64,000 nucleotides of DNA from UBA6918 sp040754425 (GCA_040754425.1 JBFMCR010000007.1:62001-126000), one strand, 5' to 3'; shown: positions 19,004 through 28,386, counted from the stretch's first letter. Translations and numbers: made by a program. The notes: generated from the sequence alone by a model not told the origin.

Positions 19004-20286
19004 AGCGCCTGATCTTCACGGCGCTGTTGCTGGGCGCGGCATGCGCACAGGCCGCGGAAAAGCCCCTGGCCCTGGAGGAGGCGCTGGCTGCCGTGGACGC
19101 CGCGCATCCCCTGATGCAGGCGGCGCAGGCCGATCTGGACATGGCGCTGGCGGACGAGCGGTTCGCTGGCAGCGGCAATGACCTCAACCTCGCCTTCGAA
19201 GGCGTGCTGCGCCAAGGCCGGACGACGGTGGGCACGGAGGACTGGCGTTCCGACAACCTCGGCCGCCTGGTCATGCGCAAGACCCTGTTCGATTTCGGTC
19301 GACGGCAAGGCCAGGTCGATGCCGCGCGCCAGCTCGTGAATGCGCGCCAGCTTGCGTTGATGGACACCCGCGATGCGCGTCGCATCGACGTCATGGGGCG
19401 TTTCTTCGACGTGCTGCTGGCAGACATGCGTTACGGCGCCGAGAACGAATTCATGGCGGTGTACTACGTGCGCTGGGACGACTCCAGGAAACGCCATGAG
19501 CTTGGGGAGTTGAACACAAGCCAGCTTGCGGAACTCGAGGCGCTTTATCAGGATCAGCGCGAGAAACGCAACCGCACCATGATGCTGCAGCGCGTAATGC
19601 GCCAGAAACTGGCCAATGCGCTCAACCGTCCGGGCAAACTGCCGAGCGAACTGGTGCCGCCGCAACTCAGGCAGAACGATGTGAAACTTCCGCCCTACGA
19701 GGACATGTTGCCGCTGGCGCTGGAGTCCAACCGCAAGCTGCTGGCGCTGCAGGCACAGTTGAGTGCGGTGGTTGCACGCGCCGAGTCGATCCGCGCCGAG
19801 CGTTCGCCCACGGTCGAGATGGAGCTGATGGCGGGCGATTACAGTCGAGATACCACCACGCGCGACAATCTCAGCGGCGGCCTCATATTCAACTGGCCGA
19901 TTTACCAGGGGGCACGCATCGACAGCCGCCTAGCCCGCGAGGTTGCGCAGCGCATGCGCCTGGAGGCGCAGGTCGAGCAGTTCAGGCGCGAACTGGACGA
20001 AAGCCTGCTGGAAACCCTGCAGGAAATCGAGTGGCTGCGCACTGCGGCGCGCCCTGCGGCCAGGGTGCAGATCGATTATCGTGACAAGGCGCTGGACCGT
20101 GCGCGTGCCGAATACGAACTGGAAATGCGCACCAACCTCGGCGTCACCATGGCGGAAACCCAGGCTGCAGCTGTCCGCGCGGCCGAGGTCGAATACCGGC
20201 TGGCGCTTGCGCTGGCCCGGCTGGAAGCCTTGGTCGGCAGGCCCTTGAGCGAAATTGCAACGCAACTGAAGGTTTCGGAAAAATGA
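19000..20286 (+). CDS. TolC-family outer-membrane efflux protein
   Basis: A 428-residue exported protein (signal peptide 1-18, cleavage near AQAA) with the long helical coiled-coil repeats of the OEP family (PF02321 type), including LFDFGRRQGQVDAARQLVNA. It forms an outer-membrane channel with a periplasmic tunnel. It is shorter than E. coli TolC (about 470 mature residues). It is coupled by ATGA overlaps to the upstream thioredoxin and the downstream short adaptor. No inner-membrane pump follows. Confidence 0.85.
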   Translation: MKRLIFTALLLGAACAQAAEKPLALEEALAAVDAAHPLMQAAQADLDMALADERFAGSGNDLNLAFEGVLRQGRTTVGTEDWRSDNLGRLVMRKTLFDFGRRQGQVDAARQLVNARQLALMDTRDARRIDVMGRFFDVLLADMRYGAENEFMAVYYVRWDDSRKRHELGELNTSQLAELEALYQDQREKRNRTMMLQRVMRQKLANALNRPGKLPSELVPPQLRQNDVKLPPYEDMLPLALESNRKLLALQAQLSAVVARAESIRAERSPTVEMELMAGDYSRDTTTRDNLSGGLIFNWPIYQGARIDSRLAREVAQRMRLEAQVEQFRRELDESLLETLQEIEWLRTAARPAARVQIDYRDKALDRARAEYELEMRTNLGVTMAETQAAAVRAAEVEYRLALALARLEALVGRPLSEIATQLKVSEK

Positions 20287-20810
20287 TGAACACAGTCCAA
20301 AACATGATCAAGGCCACGCTGTTCCTGCTGTTACTGCCGCTGGCTGCCACATCGTGGGCGGCGGACAAGGTCAACCTGACCACGCCCGTTTCCGGCGTGG
20401 TGAAGGCGGTATATGTCGAGGCCGGCCAGCAGGTGAAAAAGGGCGCCAAATTGCTGGCGCTGGACGATACCCTCTTCAGGGCGCGGGCAATGGAGGCCGA
20501 GGCAGGCCTGATGCGCGCCAAGCATGAGTACGAGGAGGCCGAGCGCGAATACAAGCGCGCCCAAGAGCTTTATGACCGTGGGGTCAGTTCCACCACCGAG
20601 CTGGATGCCGCAAAACTGCGTCAGGCGCGTGCTGCCGCCGGCCTGAAAGAGGCCGAGGCGCGCCTGATCGTCGCCAGAAAGAACCTGCAGGACTGCGTGC
20701 TCAGGGCGCCGTTCGACGGCGTGGTGAGTGCACGCGAAGCAGAGCCGGGCCTGTACGTGCCGGCCGACCTCAACCCGCCGACCCTGATCGTGCTGGAGAA
20801 AACCCGCTAG
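20283..20810 (+). CDS. Short periplasmic adaptor (HlyD/MFP type)
   Basis: A 175-residue exported protein (signal peptide about 1-27). A biotinyl-lipoyl half (PVSGVVKAVYVEAGQQVKKG), a helical hairpin (about 70-135) and the second lipoyl half (LRAPFDGVVSAREAEPGLYV) follow. Ordinary adaptors are 350-400 residues and continue with a beta-barrel and membrane-proximal domain; these are missing here. The stop is followed by non-coding sequence, and no remnant of the missing domains was seen, so it may be a natural minimal form rather than a truncation. It is coupled to the TolC-like gene. Confidence 0.78.
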   Translation: MMNTVQNMIKATLFLLLLPLAATSWAADKVNLTTPVSGVVKAVYVEAGQQVKKGAKLLALDDTLFRARAMEAEAGLMRAKHEYEEAEREYKRAQELYDRGVSSTTELDAAKLRQARAAAGLKEAEARLIVARKNLQDCVLRAPFDGVVSAREAEPGLYVPADLNPPTLIVLEKTR

Positions 20811-20890
20811 GGTTTCATCCTGAGTATTTCATCCTGCGTTCATCTGGCCCGATCATACTGGCGGTCGGAAATTGCCATGAGGATGCAGAA

Positions 20891-22273
20891 ATGAAGACAA
20901 GCCTGATTGCCGCCTGCCTGTTTGCGGGGCTTGCCGCCAATGCCTTGGCTGCAAGCGGCCCTTCGAGTTCGGCTCCGCCTTACCTCGAGCCGCGTGCGCC
21001 GGGGGTGGAATTCGTCGCCATCCTCAGCGTCGGCGATGCCGCGCAAGCGGACGGGACTTATCGCATGGCCGGCCTGCCCGACGGCCTCGGGGCCTATGAC
21101 AACGGCGACGGCAGTTTCACCGTGCTGATGAACCACGAACTTCGACGCGGCAGCGGTGCGGTGCGGGCGCACGGCGCAGCCGGCGCTTTCGTGTCGCAAT
21201 GGATAATCCGCAAGCGCGACCTCATGGTGCTTGCAGGGCGCGATTTCGTCCGTACGGTAAAACTGTGGGATGGACGGGGCTATGCGACCGGCGCCAGTGA
21301 AGGCTTCAGCCGTTTCTGTTCGGCCGACCTTGCGCCGCCTTCGGCCTTCTTCAACCGGGCAAGCGGCAAAGGGCTGCAAGGCGCGCGCCTCTTTCTGAAC
21401 GGCGAGGAAGACAGTCCCGGTATGTCGCGCGGCTTTGCCCACGTGGTGGGCGCAGATGAACACGGCACCGCCTACGAATTGCCGAAACTGGGCCGGCACC
21501 CGTTCGAAAACCTGCTGGCCAATCCGTTCGAGCAGGACAAGACCCTGGTCGCCGCCACTGAGGACGGCGGCGACAACAAGGTGTATTTCTATGTGGGCGA
21601 GAAAGGCACCTCCGGCAGTTCGGTGGAGCGTGCAGGGCTGAACAATGGCCGTACCTACCAACTCAAGATCGAAGGGTATGCCGATGATGATCCGGCTACG
21701 GGATTCAGGGTTGGAAAGTTCAGGCTCGTAGAGGAGGGAGGCACGACCCTGGCGCGCCCCGAGGATGGCGCCTGGGATGCGCGCAATCCCGATCGTTTCT
21801 ACTTTGTGACCACCGCCGGCTTCAAAGGCAACAGCCGGCTGTGGGAAGTGCGCTTTTACGACATTCGCCGGCCCGAGCGCGGCGGCCGCATTCGCGTGCT
21901 GCTGGACGGCGCGAAAGCGGGCTTGAGGATGCTCGACAACATCACGGTCGACGGTGACGGCAACGTCTACATGCAGGAAGACGTCGGCAACGAGCCGCAT
22001 CTTGGCAGAATCTGGCGATTCGAGCCGGATGCCGGCAGGCTCACCCTGCTGGCGCAGCACGATGCGCGTTTCTTTCTGAAGGGCGGAGCGGATTTCCTCA
22101 CCGAGGACGAGGAGTCGTCCGGCATCATCGAGGTGAGCGAGCTGTTTCGCGGGGTCGAAGGGTATGACACCGTGCGCAACCGCTACTTCCTGCTCACGGT
22201 GCAGGCGCACTACAGGCTGCCGGGCGAACTGGTCGAGGGCGGGCAGCTGCTGTTGATGAAGGTCCCCAGATAG
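20891..22273 (+). CDS. PhoX-like secreted protein
   Basis: A 460-residue exported protein (signal peptide 1-20, AANALA). Its content resembles the PhoX alkaline phosphatase/DUF839 group of calcium-dependent beta-propellers: FLNGEEDSPG, TEDGGDNKVYFYVGEKG, RPEDGAWDARNPDRFYFVTT and NITVDGDGNVYMQEDVG. The repeated acidic loops suggest metal binding. A phosphoesterase function is inferred from these motifs, not shown. It stands alone, 80 bp after the adaptor gene, with a GAGGATGCAGAA ribosome site, and is convergent with the transglycosylase. Confidence 0.68.
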   Translation: MKTSLIAACLFAGLAANALAASGPSSSAPPYLEPRAPGVEFVAILSVGDAAQADGTYRMAGLPDGLGAYDNGDGSFTVLMNHELRRGSGAVRAHGAAGAFVSQWIIRKRDLMVLAGRDFVRTVKLWDGRGYATGASEGFSRFCSADLAPPSAFFNRASGKGLQGARLFLNGEEDSPGMSRGFAHVVGADEHGTAYELPKLGRHPFENLLANPFEQDKTLVAATEDGGDNKVYFYVGEKGTSGSSVERAGLNNGRTYQLKIEGYADDDPATGFRVGKFRLVEEGGTTLARPEDGAWDARNPDRFYFVTTAGFKGNSRLWEVRFYDIRRPERGGRIRVLLDGAKAGLRMLDNITVDGDGNVYMQEDVGNEPHLGRIWRFEPDAGRLTLLAQHDARFFLKGGADFLTEDEESSGIIEVSELFRGVEGYDTVRNRYFLLTVQAHYRLPGELVEGGQLLLMKVPR

Positions 22274-22275
22274 GC

Positions 22276-22899
22276 TCAGAGCCCGGCGGTCTTGGGAGGC
22301 GGGATGTAGCGCCAGTTCTTCTGCCAGGCGTTGACCACCAGAGTCGGGTATTCGGCGCGGCCCAGGCTGCCGTTGTAGCGGCCGAGGGCGCGGAAGAGAT
22401 CGCCCTTTTCCATGTCGATGTAGTGGCGCAGGATGAGCGCGCCGTATCTCAGGTTGGTGCGCAGGTGGAAGAGGTTGTGCTCCGGCGTGCCGATCACCTT
22501 GAGCCAGAACGGCATGACCTGGGTGTAGCCGCGCGCACCCACCGGCGATACGGCGTATTTCCTGAAGCCGCTTTCCACCTGGATCAGCCCCAGCATCAGT
22601 TCCGGGTCGAGCCCGGCGCGCGTGGCTTCGTAATACAGGGTTTGCAGGAATTCCAGGCGCTCGTCCCGGTCGGGCATGCGACTGGCGAGCCGCCTGGACA
22701 TTTCCGCGAGCCAGGCCTGGGCTGCGGGCGCCTTCAGCACCGAAACCCGGGTCACGGCCACGTCGGCCAGCGACCTGGACAGCCAGGCGCGGGCCGAGGC
22801 CGACATCGGCTCGTATTGCTGGCCGCCGGCCAAAACCGTCCCCGCCGCACCCAGGAGCAGAGCGGCGAGAGCGAGCTTTGCGGTCGTCAGTCGTTTCAT
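22276..22899 (-). CDS. Lytic transglycosylase (SLT domain)
   Basis: Periplasmic enzyme that cleaves peptidoglycan between MurNAc and GlcNAc. The 207-residue protein has a signal peptide (1-24) and an SLT/goose-lysozyme-like domain from about residue 85. The catalytic Glu is in LGLIQVESGFRKYAVSPVGA, with GYTQVMPF and the C-terminal YNGSLGRAEYP. Its ATG overlaps the proS stop (ATGA, 22896-22899), so the two are co-translated. Confidence 0.9.
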   Translation of the reverse strand: MKRLTTAKLALAALLLGAAGTVLAGGQQYEPMSASARAWLSRSLADVAVTRVSVLKAPAAQAWLAEMSRRLASRMPDRDERLEFLQTLYYEATRAGLDPELMLGLIQVESGFRKYAVSPVGARGYTQVMPFWLKVIGTPEHNLFHLRTNLRYGALILRHYIDMEKGDLFRALGRYNGSLGRAEYPTLVVNAWQKNWRYIPPPKTAGL

Positions 22900-24605
22900 G
22901 CGGTTTTTAGCGTATCCGGCAAAAGTTTCGTTATTTCGCTCAACGGCACGTTCCGGGCCGAACTTTCGCGCCGTGGCAGGTATTCCGCCATGCCCTCCTT
23001 GAGCCCGCGCTCGCCGATCGTGACGCGGTGCGGGATGCCGATCAGTTCGGCATCGGCGAACATCACGCCCGGACGTTCGTCGCGGTCATCCAGCAGCACT
23101 TCCACGCCGCTTGCCGTCAATTCCCTGTATAGCCCATCCGCCGCCTGTTTCACGAGTTCGCTCTTGTGGTAGCCGACGGGCGTGATGACCACGGCGAAGG
23201 GCGCCATCGACTCGGGCCAGATGATGCCGCGTTCGTCGTGGCTCTGCTCGATGGCGGCCGCCACCACGCGCGAGACGCCGATGCCGTAGCAGCCCATTTC
23301 CATGAACTGCGACTTGCCGTTCTCGTCGAGGAAGGTCGCGGACATTGCCTCGGAATACTTGGTGCGCAACTGGAACACGTGGCCGACCTCGATGCCGCGG
23401 CACACTTCCAGGGTGCCCTTGCCGTCCGGGCTGGGGTCGCCCGCCACCACGTTGCGGATGTCGACGAACACGGGCTCGGGCAGGTCGCGGCCGAAATTGA
23501 CGCCGGTGTAGTGGAAACCGGTGTCGTTGGCGCCGCAGACGAAGTCGGAAAGATTCATCAGTGCACGATCGGCCAGCACCGGGATGTCGAGGCCCACGGG
23601 GCCGACCGAGCCGGGGGCGGCGCCGGTGATTTCGCGCACCACGGCGTCACTGGCGAAGCGCACTTCGTCCGGCAGCTGTTCGAGCTTGGCGGCTTTCACT
23701 TCGTTCAACTGGTGGTCGCCGCGCAAGAGCAGGGCCACGGGACCGTCGTTGCCCTCGACGATGAGGGTCTTGACCATGCGGCCGGGATCGATCTTGAGGA
23801 AGGCCGAGACCTCCTCGATGCTGTGCTGGCCGGGGGTGTAGACCTTTTGCATGCTTGCGGCCGGGGCGGGGCGGGGAGTGGCCGGCGGCAGCGCCTCGGC
23901 CAGTTCGACGTTGGCGGCATAGTCGGAATTCGGGCAGTAGGCGAGCGCATCCTCGCCGGAATCGGCCAGCACGTGGAATTCGTGCGAGCCGGAACCGCCG
24001 ATGGCGCCGGTGTCGGCCGCCACGGCGCGGAACTTCAGGCCCAGGCGGGTGAAGATGCGCGTGTAGGTGTCGTACATCACGCGGTATTCGCGCTGCAGAT
24101 CCTCGAAACTGCCGTGGAAGGAATAGGCGTCCTTCATCAGGAACTCTCGCGCGCGCATGACGCCGAAGCGCGGGCGGATCTCGTCGCGAAACTTGGTCTG
24201 GATCTGATAGAAGTTCACCGGCAGCTGGCGGTAGGAGCGGATTTCCCTGCGCGCGATGTCGGTGATCACTTCCTCGTGCGTGGGGCCGAAGCAGAAGTCG
24301 CGCTCGTGGCGGTCCTTGATCTTCAGCATCTGCGGGCCGAACACCGCCCAGCGCCCGGATTCCTGCCACAGCTCGGCCGGCTGCACCGCGGGCATGAAGA
24401 GTTCCACCGCGCCGGCCCGGTTCATTTCCTCGCGCACGATGGCCTCGACTTTCCTCAGCACCCTGAGGCCCAGCGGCATCCAGGTGTAAAGCCCCGAGCC
24501 CAAGCGGCGGATCATGCCGGCGCGCAGCATGAGCTTGTGAGAGACGAGTTCGGCCTCGGCCGGCGCTTCCTTGCTGGTGGAGAGGAAAAACTGCGAAAGA
24601 CGCAT
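22896..24605 (-). CDS. proS: Prolyl-tRNA synthetase (bacterial type)
   Basis: Class II synthetase charging tRNA-Pro. The 569-residue length is the bacterial-type enzyme with an inserted YbaK-like editing domain (about residues 230-390; HSIEEVSAFLKIDPGRMVKT). Motif 2 (FRDEIRPRFGVMRAREFLMK) and motif 3 (GIGVSRVVAAAIEQ) are clear. The ATG at 24605 gives the standard opening MRLSQFFLSTSKEAPAEAEL. It is divergent from the spermidine-synthase-like gene. Confidence 0.97.
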   Translation of the reverse strand: MRLSQFFLSTSKEAPAEAELVSHKLMLRAGMIRRLGSGLYTWMPLGLRVLRKVEAIVREEMNRAGAVELFMPAVQPAELWQESGRWAVFGPQMLKIKDRHERDFCFGPTHEEVITDIARREIRSYRQLPVNFYQIQTKFRDEIRPRFGVMRAREFLMKDAYSFHGSFEDLQREYRVMYDTYTRIFTRLGLKFRAVAADTGAIGGSGSHEFHVLADSGEDALAYCPNSDYAANVELAEALPPATPRPAPAASMQKVYTPGQHSIEEVSAFLKIDPGRMVKTLIVEGNDGPVALLLRGDHQLNEVKAAKLEQLPDEVRFASDAVVREITGAAPGSVGPVGLDIPVLADRALMNLSDFVCGANDTGFHYTGVNFGRDLPEPVFVDIRNVVAGDPSPDGKGTLEVCRGIEVGHVFQLRTKYSEAMSATFLDENGKSQFMEMGCYGIGVSRVVAAAIEQSHDERGIIWPESMAPFAVVITPVGYHKSELVKQAADGLYRELTASGVEVLLDDRDERPGVMFADAELIGIPHRVTIGERGLKEGMAEYLPRRESSARNVPLSEITKLLPDTLKTA

Positions 24606-24680
24606 GATGAGGGTCGGTTAAAATTGGCAAACCCCGATTGTACCCGACCCTTCCCCCTTCTCCTTTCCCCCTTCACACAA

Positions 24681-25463
24681 ATGCGCCTCTTCTCCAAACG
24701 CCTCGCCAAGTCCGTCAGCCCCGGTATGACGGTCGAAGTGATCGAGTCGCGCGGCATCCGGCAGCTGCAACTGGGCACCCAGGCCATCCAGAGCGCCATG
24801 CGCGTTTCCCGGCCCTGGGATCTGGAACTGGCCTATACCCGCGCGATGATGGCCTTCCTGCTGTTTCGCGCCGGGCCTGCCGAGGTGCTGATGATCGGAC
24901 TGGGCGGCGGCTCGCTCGCCAAGTTCATCCGCAAGCACCGGCCGCAGACATGCATTACCGCGGTGGAGATTTCGCCCCAGGTGGTGTCTGCCGCGCGCAG
25001 CCATTTCTTCCTGCCCGAGGACGACGAAACCCTCCGGGTTCTGGTGGAAGACGGGGCGCAATACGTGCCGGCGCATCCGGCCAGCGCCGACGTCATCCTG
25101 CTGGACGGTTTCGACGCCGGCAATCAGGTGGAGGCGCTCGCTACGATCGAGTTCTATCAGGCATGTCGGCGCGCGCTGAAGCCGGGCGGGGTGCTGGCGG
25201 TCAACCTGTGGGGGCGCGATCCCGAATTCGTCACCTGGTTTTCCCGCCTGGTCGCGGCTTTCGACGGGCAGGTCGCCTGGCTGCCGGTAATGGGCAAGAG
25301 CAATGTGGTCGCCTTTGCCCTTGCGGATGAAGACGGCCCGGCCAGGCTGGAACGGGCCGAGATCGACAAGCTGGCGAAGAAGTGGGGGCTGGATTTCGCC
25401 GTTTTCCGGCGCGAACTGCACTGGGCGGGGGAAGTGGCGCCGCTCCTGGACAAAAAGCGCTGA
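24681..25463 (+). CDS. Spermidine synthase-like methyltransferase-fold protein
   Basis: A 260-residue soluble protein with the Rossmann core of the SpeE family: VLMIGLGGGSLAKFI (cofactor loop), TAVEISPQVVSAAR, VEDGAQYV and ADVILLDGFDA. It lacks the N-terminal beta domain of full SpeE, as do many proteobacterial paralogues, so the polyamine product is uncertain. A PLP decarboxylase that could supply a diamine lies 3 kb away but not in an operon. The ATG at 24681 is 75 bp from the divergent proS start. Confidence 0.75.
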   Translation: MRLFSKRLAKSVSPGMTVEVIESRGIRQLQLGTQAIQSAMRVSRPWDLELAYTRAMMAFLLFRAGPAEVLMIGLGGGSLAKFIRKHRPQTCITAVEISPQVVSAARSHFFLPEDDETLRVLVEDGAQYVPAHPASADVILLDGFDAGNQVEALATIEFYQACRRALKPGGVLAVNLWGRDPEFVTWFSRLVAAFDGQVAWLPVMGKSNVVAFALADEDGPARLERAEIDKLAKKWGLDFAVFRRELHWAGEVAPLLDKKR

Positions 25464-25589
25464 ACGTCGATAAAAAACCTTGCGAATCAAGGCTTGGCGC
25501 TCGGGTTTCGCAGGCTGCACGGTTGCATTTTTGTGTCCGGGTGTGGACAATGCACATAGAAACTAATATTGATTGGAAAGGTGGCGGCG

Positions 25590-26153
25590 ATGATCGACCG
25601 TGACGGCTACCGCCCCAACGTCGGCATTATCCTGTGCAACGCCAGAAACCAGGTGTTCTGGGCCAAGCGCATCAACCAGCATGCCTGGCAGTTTCCCCAG
25701 GGCGGCATCCAGCCCGGGGAATCGCCCGAGCAGGCCATGTATCGCGAGCTGAACGAGGAAGTCGGCCTGCTGCCCGAACACGTGCGCATCCTGGGCCGCA
25801 CCCGCAACTGGCTGCGCTACGACGTGCCCAGCCAGTGGACGCGTCGCGACAACCGGGGCATCTACCGCGGCCAGAAGCAGATCTGGTTCCTGCTCCGGCT
25901 GACCGGGCGCGACTGCGACGTCTGCCTGCGCGCAAGCAGCCATCCCGAGTTCGACGCCTGGCGCTGGAGCGACTACTGGATCGAGCTAGACTCGGTGGTG
26001 GAGTTCAAGCGTGATGTCTATCGCATGGCGTTGGAGGAACTCGAACATTACCTGCATCGGGACGTGCGCTTCCTGCGCCGCCGGCCCGAACGCAACGAAC
26101 AGCGGGCTGCCGAGCATGGGCCGGCAACGGTTGCCAAGGAGCCCGCGGTCTGA
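25590..26153 (+). CDS. rppH: RNA pyrophosphohydrolase
   Basis: Nudix hydrolase that removes pyrophosphate from the 5' end of mRNA, starting decay. The 187-residue protein begins MIDRDGYRPNVGIILCN. The Nudix box spans residues 38-60 with E44, R52, E53, E56, E57 and G59. The ATG at 25590 with upstream AAAGGTGGCGGCG is preferred to a TTG seven codons earlier. The 126-bp gap before it carries no clear element. It is followed at 25 bp by a small hypothetical gene. Confidence 0.95.
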   Translation: MIDRDGYRPNVGIILCNARNQVFWAKRINQHAWQFPQGGIQPGESPEQAMYRELNEEVGLLPEHVRILGRTRNWLRYDVPSQWTRRDNRGIYRGQKQIWFLLRLTGRDCDVCLRASSHPEFDAWRWSDYWIELDSVVEFKRDVYRMALEELEHYLHRDVRFLRRRPERNEQRAAEHGPATVAKEPAV

Positions 26154-26178
26154 GGGCTTGCCCCGTTCCGGGCTGCAA

Positions 26179-26496
26179 ATGCAGCCCGGCGTACCCTTGT
26201 GGAAACTCGCGCCGACCCGGGATGAGTCCGGGAAGCTGCTGTGCGATTTCATGGTGCTGATCCCGCGCCTGAAGCTGCAACAGCCCGGTTGTGTCGGCAA
26301 GGCGCAGAACTGGATCGCGGGCGTGCTCAACCGGCATCAGGAAGTCGTGTTCGCCAACATGGACCTGAAGCTCAACCTCTTGTGGGTATCACACCGCTAC
26401 CGCGCCGGGCTGATGCTGGAAATCGTCGGCGCCATTCGCCTGTACTTGCCCGAGGCGGTGCTGGTGGCGCACATGATCGCAAGGCCCGGACGTTGA
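26179..26496 (+). CDS. Hypothetical protein downstream of rppH
   Basis: A 105-residue soluble protein, MQPGVPLWKLAPTRDESGKL onward, with alternating hydrophobic residues such as DFMVLIPRL and LNLLWVSHRYRAGLMLEIV. No domain recognised and no export signal. The ATG at 26179 is the first plausible one after the rppH stop; the frame is open further upstream through rppH, so an earlier start is possible. A strong terminator begins 4 bp after the stop, supporting it as a real last gene of the unit. Confidence 0.6.
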   Translation: MQPGVPLWKLAPTRDESGKLLCDFMVLIPRLKLQQPGCVGKAQNWIAGVLNRHQEVVFANMDLKLNLLWVSHRYRAGLMLEIVGAIRLYLPEAVLVAHMIARPGR

Positions 26497-26499
26497 CCG

Positions 26500-26519
26500 C
26501 GGCCGCAGGCCGTTTTTTT
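26500..26519 (+). terminator. Rho-independent terminator after rppH unit
   Basis: CGGCC, GCA loop, GGCCG, then seven T (26513-26519). Confidence 0.85.
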
Positions 26520-26552
26520 GTTGCCAGGGAAGCTTATGAATGTTTTCTGATA

Positions 26553-26581
26553 TTGCCTTGGCAAGGCGAAGCCGATATACT
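26553..26581 (+). promoter_or_regulatory. Sigma-70 promoter of mrp
   Basis: TTGCCT (26553-26558), 17-bp spacer, TATACT (26576-26581), 36 bp before the mrp ATG. Good match to consensus and spacing. Confidence 0.65.
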
Positions 26582-26617
26582 TGAGCGATTTAATCGGGTA
26601 TTTTTCTGGAGCAATCG

Positions 26618-27703
26618 ATGGCTATTTCCGAGCAACAGGTTCAGTCCGCCCTCAAGGAACTGATCGACCCCAATACCAGGAAGGATTTCGTTTCCACCAA
26701 GTCCGTCAAGAACATCAAGGTCGACGGCGACGAGGTTTCGGTGGACATCGTGCTGGGCTATCCCGCCAAGAGCCAGCTTGCCGGCATCAAGGCCATGGTC
26801 GAGGACAAGCTCAAGTCCATCGGCGCTGCCGGCGCCACGGCCAATGTCAGCTTCAAGATCGTCTCCCACAGCGTGCAAAAGGGCGTGAAGCTGGTGCCCG
26901 GCATCAAGAACATCATCGCCGTCGCCTCCGGCAAGGGCGGCGTGGGAAAATCCACCACCGCGGTCAACCTGGCGCTCGCCCTGGCGGCTGAAGGCGCCTC
27001 CGTGGCCATGCTCGACGCCGACATCTACGGCCCTTCGCAGCCCATGATGCTGGGCATCGACGGCCGTCCCGAATCCGCCGACGGCAAGACCCTCGAACCC
27101 ATGATGGGCCACGGCATCCAGGCCATGTCCATCGGCTTCATGATCGATCCCGACACCCCCATGGTATGGCGCGGCCCCATGGTGACCCAGGCGCTGGAGC
27201 AGTTGCTGAACGACACCAACTGGAAGGACGTAGACTACCTGGTGGTGGACATGCCTCCGGGCACCGGCGACGTGCAGCTCACGCTGGCCCAGCGCGTGCC
27301 GGTCACAGGCGCCGTCATCGTTACCACCCCGCAGGACATCGCGCTCATCGACGCGCGCAAGGGTCTCAAGATGTTCGAGAAGGTCGGCATTCCCATCATG
27401 GGCGTGGTCGAGAACATGAGCCTGCACATCTGCTCCAAGTGCGGCCACGAAGAGCGCATCTTCGGCGAGGGCGGCGGCGAAAGGATGTGCAAGGACTACA
27501 ACGTCGAGTTTCTCGGCGCGCTGCCGCTGGACATCCAGATCCGCGAGGAAACCGACTCCGGCACCCCCACGGTGGTGGCGGCACCGGATTCGCGCATCGC
27601 CGACATCTACCGCCAGATCGCCCGCCGCGTGGCGGTCAAGATCGGCGAATCGGCGGTGGACCACACCAGCAAGTTCCCCAACATCGTGATCCAGAACACC
27701 TGA
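26618..27703 (+). CDS. mrp: Mrp/ApbC iron-sulfur cluster carrier ATPase
   Basis: Cytosolic P-loop ATPase that binds and delivers 4Fe-4S clusters. The 361-residue protein has an N-terminal MIP18/DUF59-like domain (1-90). The deviant Walker A GKGGVGKS is at residues 105-112, followed by DADIYGPSQPMMLG and the cluster-binding CxxC in HICSKCGHEERIF. It has its own promoter and terminator, so it is probably monocistronic. Confidence 0.95.
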   Translation: MAISEQQVQSALKELIDPNTRKDFVSTKSVKNIKVDGDEVSVDIVLGYPAKSQLAGIKAMVEDKLKSIGAAGATANVSFKIVSHSVQKGVKLVPGIKNIIAVASGKGGVGKSTTAVNLALALAAEGASVAMLDADIYGPSQPMMLGIDGRPESADGKTLEPMMGHGIQAMSIGFMIDPDTPMVWRGPMVTQALEQLLNDTNWKDVDYLVVDMPPGTGDVQLTLAQRVPVTGAVIVTTPQDIALIDARKGLKMFEKVGIPIMGVVENMSLHICSKCGHEERIFGEGGGERMCKDYNVEFLGALPLDIQIREETDSGTPTVVAAPDSRIADIYRQIARRVAVKIGESAVDHTSKFPNIVIQNT

Positions 27704-27722
27704 TCGGCGGTCGGAATGGCAA

Positions 27723-27753
27723 AAAGGGGGCCGGGCGGCCCCCTTTGTTTTTT
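27723..27753 (+). terminator. Rho-independent terminator after mrp
   Basis: AAAGGGGGCC pairs perfectly with GGCCCCCTTT over a four-base loop, followed by GTTTTTT. Confidence 0.9.
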
Positions 27754-27815
27754 GCAAATTCACCGCCGTCTTCGTGGATAATGGCCATTTTTTCAGCCCC
27801 AAACCAGAGAGCAGG

Positions 27816-28382
27816 ATGAGCATCAAATCCGACAAGTGGATCCGCCGCATGGCCGAAAGCCACGGCATGATCGACCCTTTCGAACCCGGTCAGGTCAAGG
27901 AAGTGTCCGGCCGCCGCATCGTCTCCTACGGCACCTCGTCCTACGGCTACGACGTGCGTTGCTCGAACGAATTCAAGGTCTTCACCAACCTCAACCACAC
28001 GCTCGTCGACCCCAAGTCTTTCGATCCGGATTCCTTCGTCGAGATCTCCGGCGAATCCTGCATCATCCCGCCCAACTCCTTCGCCCTGGCGCGCACGGTC
28101 GAGTACTTCCGCATCCCGCGCAATGTGCTGACCATTTGTCTTGGCAAGTCCACCTACGCGCGCTGCGGCATCATCGTCAACGTCACCCCGCTGGAACCCG
28201 AGTGGGAGGGCCATGTCACCCTGGAGTTCTCCAATACCACGCCCCTGCCCGCGCGCATCTATGCCAACGAGGGCGTGGCGCAGATGCTGTTCCTGGAGTC
28301 CGACGAAGTCTGCGAGACCTCGTACAAGGATCGCGGCGGCAAGTACCAGGGGCAGACCGGCGTGACCCTGCCGAAAATTTAG
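27816..28382 (+). CDS. dcd: dCTP deaminase
   Basis: Converts dCTP to dUTP, feeding dTMP synthesis. The 188-residue length is as in E. coli (193). Family motifs are present: SSYGYDVRCSNEF, GKSTYARCGIIVNVTPLEPE with the catalytic Glu in the following WEGHVTLEFSN, and GVAQMLF. The ATG at 27816 has AGAGCAGG before it. A heptamer repeat array separates it from the PLP decarboxylase. Confidence 0.96.
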   Translation: MSIKSDKWIRRMAESHGMIDPFEPGQVKEVSGRRIVSYGTSSYGYDVRCSNEFKVFTNLNHTLVDPKSFDPDSFVEISGESCIIPPNSFALARTVEYFRIPRNVLTICLGKSTYARCGIIVNVTPLEPEWEGHVTLEFSNTTPLPARIYANEGVAQMLFLESDEVCETSYKDRGGKYQGQTGVTLPKI

Positions 28383-28386
28383 TAAG

